A stretch of DNA of 64,000 nt from Mucilaginibacter sp. cycad4 (GTDB taxonomy: Bacteria; Bacteroidota; Bacteroidia; Sphingobacteriales; Sphingobacteriaceae), in NCBI RefSeq assembly GCF_034263275.1, contig NZ_CP139559.1, forward strand, positions 3,348,001 to 3,412,000. Direction: 5' to 3'. Below the pieces are notes generated by a model. The model did not search any database. It was not told the DNA's origin and saw only the letters and a list, made by a program, of their open reading frames with translations. This document shows positions 17,952 through 24,788 of this stretch, in pieces (within the stretch, counting starts at the first letter, position 1; each line of letters opens with the position of its first letter). The position numbers and the translations under genes were made by a program.

Positions 17952-19286
17952 ATGTCTACAATCCTCATAAAAGCAGCCACCATAGTTAACGAGCATAAAC
18001 AATACGTTGCCGATGTATTGATCAAAGATGGTTTGATAGATCGTATCGATAACCAGATAGACCAGCAAGCCGATGAAGTGATCAATGCCGAAGGCCTGTA
18101 CCTGCTGCCCGGATGTATTGACGATCAGGTGCACTTTCGCGAGCCGGGCTTAATTTATAAGGCCGATATTTATACCGAATCCAGGGCTGCTGTTGCCGGT
18201 GGTATCACCTCATTTATGGAGATGCCGAACACCGTTCCCAACACGTTAACGCAGGAGCTTTTGGAGGATAAATACCAGATCGCATCGCAAAATTCGCTGG
18301 CTAATTACTCGTTTTTTATGGGCGCATCCAACAACAATCTGGATGAGGTTTTGCGCACCGATACCAGCAAGGTTTGCGGCATCAAAGTGTTCATGGGATC
18401 CTCTACCGGCAACATGCTGGTTGACGATCCTCACACACTCGAAAAACTCTTCGCGCAATCTCCAATGCTCATCGCAACACACTGCGAAGATGAGGCTACA
18501 ATCAAGAGTAATCTTGCCCATTACAAGCAACTGCTTGGCGAAAATATTCCGGTGCGGATGCATCCAAAAATCAGGAGCGCGGAGGCCTGCTATTTGTCGT
18601 CATCAATGGCGGTTGAGCTGGCAAAAAAACACAACACCCGTTTGCATATTTTGCACATTTCTACCGAGCGGGAGACACATCTTTTTGACAACACAATTCC
18701 ATTAAAAGATAAACGAATTACCGCCGAAGCCTGCATCCATCACCTGTGGTTTACCGATGCGGATTATGAAACAAAAGGCAACTATATTAAGTGGAACCCG
18801 GCAGTAAAAACAGAGGCAGACCGTGATGGTATTTTAAGAGCCGTTTTGGATGGCCGCATTGATGTTATTGCTACCGACCATGCCCCGCATACCATTGAAG
18901 AAAAAGAGCAGCCTTACCTGCAGGCCCCATCCGGCGGTCCGTTGGTTCAGCATGCTTTACCTGCCATGTTAGAGCTGTATCATCATGGCAAAATAAGCCT
19001 CGAACAAATAGCAGAAAAAATGGCGCATAACGTAGCTACACTTTTTCAAATAGAAAAACGTGGCTTTATCCGCGAAGGTTATTGGGCCGACCTTGTACTT
19101 GTAGATTTAAACAAACCCTGGAACGTAAATAAAAGCAATATCCTGTATAAGTGTAACTGGAGCCCGTTTGAAGGCAATACCTTCCGCTCACAAGTAGCTT
19201 ATACATTGATATCGGGAAATCTGGCCTATGCCAATGGCAGTATTATTGAAGGTAAAGCTGGTAAACGATTGACTTTTAGCAGGTAG
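17952..19286 (+). CDS. pyrC: Dihydroorotase-type amidohydrolase
   Basis: 444 residues from the ATG at 17952; a GTG 24 nt upstream adds eight residues encoded by a dispersed repeat word (CCGAAATCAAAACC) and is unlikely. The metal-dependent hydrolase fold is clear: GCIDDQVHFREPGL near residue 58 (usual D-x-H-x-H region, here with Gln in the first His position, which I recall as common in Bacteroidetes members), later histidines in HILHISTE and ACIHHLWF, and the catalytic aspartate in ATDHAPH. It closes carbamoyl-aspartate to dihydroorotate in pyrimidine synthesis. No other pyr gene is adjacent. Confidence 0.88.
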   Translation: MSTILIKAATIVNEHKQYVADVLIKDGLIDRIDNQIDQQADEVINAEGLYLLPGCIDDQVHFREPGLIYKADIYTESRAAVAGGITSFMEMPNTVPNTLTQELLEDKYQIASQNSLANYSFFMGASNNNLDEVLRTDTSKVCGIKVFMGSSTGNMLVDDPHTLEKLFAQSPMLIATHCEDEATIKSNLAHYKQLLGENIPVRMHPKIRSAEACYLSSSMAVELAKKHNTRLHILHISTERETHLFDNTIPLKDKRITAEACIHHLWFTDADYETKGNYIKWNPAVKTEADRDGILRAVLDGRIDVIATDHAPHTIEEKEQPYLQAPSGGPLVQHALPAMLELYHHGKISLEQIAEKMAHNVATLFQIEKRGFIREGYWADLVLVDLNKPWNVNKSNILYKCNWSPFEGNTFRSQVAYTLISGNLAYANGSIIEGKAGKRLTFSR

Positions 19287-19366
19287 TCTGAATCAGAGTT
19301 TGCAGAATTTTAGGATTTACAGAATTTTCTTGAGCCCGAAACACCTGCCTAAATTTACTTTTTATT
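19287..19366. other. Short spacer after dihydroorotase
   Basis: Contains GAATTTTAGGATTTACAGAATTTT, a direct word repeat, and no gene or clear terminator. Confidence 0.4.
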
Positions 19367-19489
19367 GGCGCAAGTCTTGCGCGGCGGCCCTGAGAGGGTG
19401 GATGACTTGTGACTCTGTATCGTCCTAAAATAGGTTTACGTAGAAGGCACAAGTCAACCCTGCACTATCCACCACACAAGACTTGCGCC
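19367..19489. repeat. Palindromic element, 123 bp, holding an IS-end-like sequence
   Basis: Outer arms GGCGCAAGTCTTG (19367-19379) and CAAGACTTGCGCC (19477-19489) are exact inverted repeats. An inner pair (GTGGATGACTTGTG and CACAAGTC...ATCCAC) is imperfect. The middle carries an IS3-like terminal sequence at 19416-19440. No coding capacity. Confidence 0.7.
19416..19440. mobile_element. Solo IS3-like terminal repeat
   Basis: TGTATCGTCCTAAAATAGGT followed by TTACG matches the left end of the IS at 810 at about 21 of 25 positions. No second end or transposase is found nearby, so it is either a relic, the end of a MITE, or chance within a repeat. Confidence 0.55.
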
Positions 19490-19534
19490 AGAAAAAGTGT
19501 TGAAACAATCACCCCCATGACATAATTAAAAAAC

Positions 19535-19637
19535 CGCCGTCATGTTGATTGTTTCAACATCCCACTCGCTAAGCCACATGCTAAGCAAATCGTCTACCTT
19601 TCTTGTGGGGTGCTGAAACAAGTTCAGCATGACGGCG
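19535..19637. repeat. Long imperfect palindrome, 103 bp
   Basis: CGCCGTCATG at 19535-19544 is complementary to CATGACGGCG at 19628-19637. Pairing continues inward through TTGTTTCAACATCCCAC and GTGGGGTGCTGAAACAAG with few mismatches. It looks like a MITE-type or intergenic hairpin repeat. Confidence 0.7.
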
Positions 19638-19700
19638 TGGAGATGTTATTTTGCCTTTAGAGTTCGACGGGTTTATATAGCCAACATGACAATATTTTGG

Positions 19701-20156
19701 CTAATTCACCCCAACAAAAACTTCCACCTCCGCATTACCGGGGCTTTGTGCTTTAGCGCCGTATACATCAAAATCAGCCATATACCTCCTGTCAATATCA
19801 CTTGTCCAGATCTGGTGCCAGGTTTCGCCTACCGCCTGCGGCAGCGCACCTTTAGCTACGTAGCGGTTATAATTTCCCGGTGGCACGGTGATGCAGATCA
19901 GCCCTTCCGGGATATTATCTTTCGTAGCCACCCTGCAACCGAGCACGGTAGTATAAAAACCGTCTTTGTCGCTTTCATAGTCAGTGTAAACACAATAAAT
20001 ATCATCGCTGAGACGGTTCACTACCTGCTGTAAAATCCCTTCGCTCATAAACCAGTTCCAGAGTCCGGCAATGTCCTTCATCGCCTGCCCGTTTTGGTTT
20101 GTCGTGCGTACCGAAATGCCGACTAAAAAGAAGCCTTTTATTTTCAATTTATCCAT
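19701..20156 (-). CDS. GyrI-like/AraC effector-binding domain protein
   Basis: 151 residues. The sequence KIKGFFLVGISVRTTNQNGQAMKDIAGLWNWF and the C-terminal half with YNRYVAKGALPQAVGETWHQIWTSDIDRRYMADFDVYG fit the GyrI-like small-molecule-binding domain (also called AraC_E_bind or SOUL-like bacterial domain). It lacks a DNA-binding domain. Such stand-alone proteins bind hydrophobic cations or act as hydrolases/inhibitors. It is in a minus-strand run with SRPBCC and EVE genes. Confidence 0.82.
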   Translation of the reverse strand: MDKLKIKGFFLVGISVRTTNQNGQAMKDIAGLWNWFMSEGILQQVVNRLSDDIYCVYTDYESDKDGFYTTVLGCRVATKDNIPEGLICITVPPGNYNRYVAKGALPQAVGETWHQIWTSDIDRRYMADFDVYGAKAQSPGNAEVEVFVGVN

Positions 20157-20248
20157 GTCAGGGGTATTACTATTTGTTATATTGATATATAATTAACTTT
20201 TAGTCAAATTATTACATTATCTATATAAACAATAGGTTTACAAAAATC

Positions 20249-20671
20249 TTATTCAATCAATTTCTTTAGCTCCTCAAAAATCCCTTTCCAATTTTGTTCA
20301 GAATGCGTTTTGGCTTCCTCATTTTTTACATTGTCCTGGGTAACGGTGAGCTCTGTTTCGCCGTTGTTTTCGGTTAGGTTATAGGTAATATTGGCGTAGT
20401 TTTCGGGCTTATCTTCGGTACCGCTCATACTGCTCCAGTAATCGTATTTTACAAATGTACCGGGATCAATATCCAGTATGGTTCCATGATCTTCATACTT
20501 CTTACCATTCCACTCGCCGCTGAATTTAATAGGCTCCCCTACCCTCCAGCTCGATTCAAGATCGGTACCAAAAAAATATTTTTTCACCATAGCAGGATCA
20601 GTAAGGCCTTGCCAAACTTTAGCCATCGGTGCTTTAAATTTCACCTGCACATTTACTGTTAATTTTTCCAT
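20249..20671 (-). CDS. SRPBCC (AHSA1-like) protein
   Basis: 140 residues. Begins TVNVQVKFKAPMAKVWQGLTDPAMVKKYFFGTDLESSWRVGEPIKFSGEW, the Activator-of-Hsp90-ATPase-1-like START fold with the usual W at the end of strand 3. These proteins form a hydrophobic cavity; the ligand is unknown. The start codon overlaps the end of the EVE-domain gene by 13 nt, so they are translationally coupled. Confidence 0.88.
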   Translation of the reverse strand: MEKLTVNVQVKFKAPMAKVWQGLTDPAMVKKYFFGTDLESSWRVGEPIKFSGEWNGKKYEDHGTILDIDPGTFVKYDYWSSMSGTEDKPENYANITYNLTENNGETELTVTQDNVKNEEAKTHSEQNWKGIFEELKKLIE

Positions 20672-21114
20672 AACGTAGCTTTATTTAATAGTGGTTGTTT
20701 CGCAGTGATCATTTGTTCCTTTATCTTCTCAAAATCCGCGCCGGGAACTTCAAAAAATCCAAACCTGAAGTTATAACCCCATGCTTTTTTGTTAGTGATA
20801 AAATCAAGCTCGTCAATCATCGGAGCTATCGGAACTTCGGTACATTCGTAGTAATTTACATTTCGGCGGTAAGGGATAAAATCAATGGCCATTTGCTTTT
20901 GATAGATATCTTCGTCCCGCACCTGGCCAATGGCAGTAAAGGCCTGCAAAGGCTCGTCGCCGTTCATCTTTTGCTTAGGCGAATACACCGCCACCCAGTC
21001 GCCAACCTCCATACGTTTAAGCGGCGCCAGTTTACCATGATTGGCCTGTATAAATCCCCCGGAAATGCCACGGCCAATGTGATCTTTTGATACTACTATT
21101 ATCCAATGTTTCAT
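20659..21114 (-). CDS. EVE-domain protein
   Basis: 151 residues. KHWIIVVSKDHIGRGISGGFIQANHGKLAPLKRMEVGDWVAVYSPKQKM and the later AWGYNFRFGFFEV are the EVE/PUA-like fold (UPF0310 type). EVE domains bind modified bases in DNA or RNA and are frequent in defence contexts, but this short stand-alone form is also common as a housekeeping protein. It is the first gene of a run EVE - SRPBCC - GyrI-like, next to a WYL regulator read in the same direction upstream. Confidence 0.9.
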   Translation of the reverse strand: MKHWIIVVSKDHIGRGISGGFIQANHGKLAPLKRMEVGDWVAVYSPKQKMNGDEPLQAFTAIGQVRDEDIYQKQMAIDFIPYRRNVNYYECTEVPIAPMIDELDFITNKKAWGYNFRFGFFEVPGADFEKIKEQMITAKQPLLNKATLWKN

Positions 21115-21236
21115 AAGTGTATGGTTTAAATTACCCGCAAAAACACGACCAATAAAAGCCTTGCCCTGCTATTATGAAACAAAGTAACAACACACTGGTG
21201 ACAGCCCTATGTCAGCAGGGAAAAAACGGATGGAAA

Positions 21237-22184
21237 TTAATTTATTTTTTGGGTGATGGTTGCGGTAATCTCCCGTACACGCTGCAACAGTGTATCAGGT
21301 TTGAGGATTTCAGCGCGGTCGCCAAAGGTCATATACCAACGGGCAAAACCTTCTAACGAAATAGTAAGAAAAGTCATCTCAATTTTATTGCCCACGGTTT
21401 TCTCAGATACAAAACCGCCATAGTATTTTTGATGGTCGAGATAACTATGGATCTCCTTATCAACTTTGATCACCACCTGCTCAAGCTGCTTTTCGCTCGC
21501 CATTTTATCAATATAATCCTTTAGCGTAGGGTGCTTGCTGTTGATATAACTTTTATCTGTTACCATCAGCTTTTTGATGCGGTCTATCCTGAAATCGCGG
21601 TAATCATTACGCAGGCGGCAGTAAGCTATCAGGTGCCAGAAACTATCAAGAAAAAAAACGCCGACCGGCTCTACATCGCGTTTGGTGTTTTCCTGCGAGT
21701 GGGCAGCGAAGTAGTCAATGCACATGATCTTTTTACACACGATACAATCCAGTATGGTTTGAATATGATCAGTATTTCCGGCGCGTTTTTGGCTATGGCT
21801 TTTCAATACTTCGATGCTGCCGTCGAGATTTTCTAAAGCATCCTTTTCGGATGATTTAAGAATGGCCCTCACCTTATACATGGCCGATTGGTATTGTGCC
21901 GTGGTTGAGGTATCGGTAAGCTTTTCGACAAACTTTTCGGCAGTTAAAAAGGCTGTAGCTTCCTCGCGGGTAAACATAACCGGGGGCAGGCGGTAACCAT
22001 CCATAATGGAGTAACCAACGCCGGCTTCACCTATAAGGGGGATACCCGCCTCTTCAAGCGTTTTAATATCACGGTAAACCGTACGCAGGCTAATGTTAAA
22101 CCTATCGGCGATATCCCCCGCCTTTACTACCCTGCGTGATTGTAGTTGGATCAAAATGGCTGATATTCGGTCGATGCGGTTCAT
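21237..22184 (-). CDS. YafY-type HTH/WYL-domain transcriptional regulator
   Basis: 315 residues from the ATG at 22184 (a TTG 9 nt upstream is less likely). N-terminal HTH_11 winged helix (RVVKAGDIADRFNISLRTVYRDIKTL), a WYL domain in the middle (CIDYFAAHSQENTKRDVEPVGVFFLDSFWHLIAYCRLRNDYRDFRIDRI) and a WCX-like C-terminal part (VVIKVDKEIHSYL). WYL domains sense nucleic-acid or other ligands. It precedes the EVE/SRPBCC/GyrI genes on the same strand by about 120 nt and may control them. Confidence 0.92.
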   Translation of the reverse strand: MNRIDRISAILIQLQSRRVVKAGDIADRFNISLRTVYRDIKTLEEAGIPLIGEAGVGYSIMDGYRLPPVMFTREEATAFLTAEKFVEKLTDTSTTAQYQSAMYKVRAILKSSEKDALENLDGSIEVLKSHSQKRAGNTDHIQTILDCIVCKKIMCIDYFAAHSQENTKRDVEPVGVFFLDSFWHLIAYCRLRNDYRDFRIDRIKKLMVTDKSYINSKHPTLKDYIDKMASEKQLEQVVIKVDKEIHSYLDHQKYYGGFVSEKTVGNKIEMTFLTISLEGFARWYMTFGDRAEILKPDTLLQRVREITATITQKIN

Positions 22185-22238
22185 GGCGTCCAAATTAAAT
22201 AAAAAACAATTTACCTTTGATTAATATTTATCTACAAT

Positions 22239-22679
22239 ATGGCCGTTCAACCCGAAGAAAAGATCATAACATTTGAAACCTATTATGATGTGATGCTTGC
22301 CCATATCATCCGTACCAAACTGGAGGGTTATGGCATTCCCTGCTTCATTGCCGATGAAAACACCATTGGTTCTAACCCGCTTTATAATCAGGCGGTGGGC
22401 GGCATTAAACTTAAAATATTTGAGCGCGACCTGGAACGTTGCCGTGAAATCTTAGCTGCCGAAGGCGATCTGCATGACCAGGACCATATTGAAATTGACG
22501 ACGAAACACTTAACGCGGTGATCTGTCCTTACTGCGGCTCAACCAATGTACGCTATGGCTCTGCAACCGAAAAAAGGGTTCATTGGCTCACCGCCATCAT
22601 CTCATTTTTATTAATGATATTCCCTTTTTATAGCCGTAAAGCGTGGCATTGCTTTAACTGCCAGCGGGATTTTGAATAG
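22239..22679 (+). CDS. DUF2007-domain protein with zinc ribbon and TM
   Basis: 146 residues. Residues 8-75 (KIITFETYYDVMLAHIIRTKLEGYGIPCFIADENT) match the DUF2007 putative signal-transducing fold. A four-cysteine ribbon follows (ICPYCGSTN near 90 and HCFNCQRDFE at the end) split by one hydrophobic helix (WLTAIISFLLMIFPFYS). Function is unassigned. It is divergent from the WYL regulator with 54 nt between. Confidence 0.82.
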   Translation: MAVQPEEKIITFETYYDVMLAHIIRTKLEGYGIPCFIADENTIGSNPLYNQAVGGIKLKIFERDLERCREILAAEGDLHDQDHIEIDDETLNAVICPYCGSTNVRYGSATEKRVHWLTAIISFLLMIFPFYSRKAWHCFNCQRDFE

Positions 22680-22682
22680 CCC

Positions 22683-22806
22683 TTTTAAGTCAGAAGTCTT
22701 AAGCTCTAAGTCGAAAGTCTTTATTTTTTAACTTGATAGCTCCTGACTTCGGACTTCGAACTCAAGGCTTCGGACTTGAGACTTCTGACTTCAGACTTAA
22801 GACTGT
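22683..22806. repeat. AAGTC/GACTT word cluster
   Basis: The spacer is made almost wholly of variants of AAGTC, GAAGTC, GACTTC and CGGACTT on both strands, able to fold into several alternative hairpins (for example AGTCAGAAGTCTTAAG with CTTCTGACTTCAGACTTAAG). It ends 18 nt before the asparaginase start. Similar word repeats are common between Bacteroidetes genes. Confidence 0.55.
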
Positions 22807-22824
22807 TTTTTATATATTAGCGCT

Positions 22825-23835
22825 ATGTTCAACCGCCGTAAGTTCATCAAATTATCCGCCGCAGGTGCTTCATTTGCAGCGCTTTCTAAATCTACCATAG
22901 CAAAAACTGTCATATCAAGGCCCGAGGGTGGTTATCCTATCGTAATCTCGACCTGGGATTTTGGCATCATTGCCAACAAAGGTGCCTGGAAAGTATTATC
23001 AGCCGGGGGCCGTGCGCTTGATGCCATTGAAGCCGGAGCCCGCATCCCCGAAGCCGAAGATATCACCAACCATACTGTTGGCCGCACCGGCTTGCCCGAT
23101 CGCGACGGACATGTTACCCTCGATTCATGTATCATGGACGAGTTTGGCAACTGCGGCTCAGTAGCTGCCATGGAGAATATAGCCCATCCTATTTCGGTAG
23201 CCCGTTTGGTGATGGAAAAAACCCCTCACGTAATGCTGGTTGGCGAAGGCGCAACCCAGTTTGCCGTTGAGCAGGGCATGAAAAAAGAAAAACTGCTAAC
23301 CCCGGAAACTGAAAAGATCTGGAAAGAATGGCTTAAAAAAGCCCAGTACAGCCCCGTAATGAATATCGAAAACGGCGGCAAACCGGGCAATAAATACAAC
23401 CATGATACTATTGGTATGCTGGCCATTGACGCTAAAGGCAATATCTCGGGTGGCTGCACTACCAGCGGCATGGCCTTTAAACTGCATGGCCGTGTTGGCG
23501 ACAGCCCTATTATAGGCGCAGGCCTTTATGTAGATAATGAAGTGGGCGGTGCAACATCAACCGGTGTTGGCGAGGAAGTGATCCGCAATGTGGGCAGCTT
23601 TTTGGTAGTTGAGCTGATGCGCCAGGGTTTATCGCCCGAGGATGCCTGCAAAGAAGCCGTAAACCGCATTATCAAAAAGAAACCCGAGATAGCAAAAAAA
23701 ATCCAGGTGGGCTTTTTAGCCATCAACAAAAAAGGTGAATACGGCGCTTATGCCATACAAAGTGGTTTTTCATACGCTGTTTGCAATGCGCAGCAGCAGG
23801 ACCTGTTGATACCGGGCAAGAGTTATTATAAATAG
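22825..23835 (+). CDS. N4-(beta-N-acetylglucosaminyl)-L-asparaginase
   Basis: 336 residues. An N-terminal Tat-like signal (MFNRRKFIKLSAAGASFAAL) directs export. The Ntn-hydrolase core is clear: GRALDAIEAGARIPE and the autocleavage site NHDTIGMLAIDAKGNISGGCTTSGM, where Thr after HD becomes the N-terminal nucleophile. GVGEEVIRN and MRQGLSPEDACKEAV complete the family signature. The enzyme cleaves the GlcNAc-Asn bond of N-glycopeptides after sugar chains are trimmed. cutC follows 143 nt downstream. Confidence 0.93.
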   Translation: MFNRRKFIKLSAAGASFAALSKSTIAKTVISRPEGGYPIVISTWDFGIIANKGAWKVLSAGGRALDAIEAGARIPEAEDITNHTVGRTGLPDRDGHVTLDSCIMDEFGNCGSVAAMENIAHPISVARLVMEKTPHVMLVGEGATQFAVEQGMKKEKLLTPETEKIWKEWLKKAQYSPVMNIENGGKPGNKYNHDTIGMLAIDAKGNISGGCTTSGMAFKLHGRVGDSPIIGAGLYVDNEVGGATSTGVGEEVIRNVGSFLVVELMRQGLSPEDACKEAVNRIIKKKPEIAKKIQVGFLAINKKGEYGAYAIQSGFSYAVCNAQQQDLLIPGKSYYK

Positions 23836-23837
23836 AA

Positions 23838-23972
23838 TTATTTAGTTCATAGATCATGGTTGATGGTTCATAGCCTTGTTCATGGCTCATAGTTGATAGC
23901 CGAAGTAATCATAAGCACTTTTGCTATGAACCATGATCTATCAACTATGAACCATCAACTAAAAAATATAAG
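23838..23972. repeat. TTCATAG/CTATGAA word palindrome
   Basis: TTCATAGATCATGGTTGATG, GGTTCATAG and GGCTCATAGTTGATAG on the left are complementary to CTATGAACCATGATCTATC and AACTATGAACCATCAAC on the right. The spacer can fold into a long imperfect hairpin between the asparaginase and cutC. It may terminate or stabilise the upstream mRNA. Confidence 0.6.
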
Positions 23973-23978
23973 ATAAAA

Positions 23979-24731
23979 ATGTATCAACCCGTATCGCTCG
24001 AAGTTTGTGCTAATTCGGTTACCTCGGCCCTGGCGGCCCAGGAGGGCGGCGCTGTACGTGTTGAACTTTGCGAAAATTTGAAAGATGGCGGTACCACCCC
24101 CTCGCACGGTACCATATTAATGGCCCGCAGCCTGCTCCATATCAAGCTTTATGTACTTATTCGCCCGCGCGGCGGCGACTTTTTGTACAATGATATGGAA
24201 TACAAACTCATGATGGCCGATATCAGGTATTGTATTGATGCCGGATGCGATGGCATTGTGATAGGCATACTTCGGGAAGACGGCACGATAGATATAGAAC
24301 GCTGTACCGAAATGGTGCGCCTCGCCCGGCAATGGGGGCTGGGCGTAACGTTCCACCGGGCTTTCGATATGTGTGCGGACCAGCACAAAGCCCTTGAAGA
24401 AATTATTGAAATGGGCTGTGAGCGGATCCTGACCTCGGGTGGTAAAAGTACCGCTATTGAAGGTGCCAGCAACTTAAACCGTCTTATTGAACAGGCTGCA
24501 GACCGCATCAGCATTATGCCCGGAAGCGGTGTAAGTGAAGCAAACGTTGCGGATCTGATCCATTTTACAGGGGCTAAAGAAGTTCATTCATCAGCAAGGA
24601 TAAAAATTGCCAGCAAAATGAAGTTCCATAATGAACATATCATGATGAGCGCCGAAGCAGGTGATGAATACAGTATTGATGTAACAGGGGTTGACAGGGT
24701 TAAGGAATTGATCAGGTTGGCGAATAGTTAG
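23979..24731 (+). CDS. cutC: Copper homeostasis protein CutC
   Basis: 250 residues, the usual CutC length. LEVCANSVTSALAAQEGGAVRVELCENLKDGGTTPSHGTI and LIRPRGGDFLYND are the family signatures of this TIM-barrel protein; ERILTSGGKSTAIEGA and IMPGSGVSEANV follow. CutC was linked to copper tolerance in E. coli, but its biochemical role is unsettled. It is preceded by the palindromic spacer and followed by a convergent large gene. Confidence 0.93.
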   Translation: MYQPVSLEVCANSVTSALAAQEGGAVRVELCENLKDGGTTPSHGTILMARSLLHIKLYVLIRPRGGDFLYNDMEYKLMMADIRYCIDAGCDGIVIGILREDGTIDIERCTEMVRLARQWGLGVTFHRAFDMCADQHKALEEIIEMGCERILTSGGKSTAIEGASNLNRLIEQAADRISIMPGSGVSEANVADLIHFTGAKEVHSSARIKIASKMKFHNEHIMMSAEAGDEYSIDVTGVDRVKELIRLANS

Positions 24732-24788
24732 ATAAAAGATTCAAGAAACAAGATATCAGGACACAAGACTGGTATCTTGTAAATCCTA

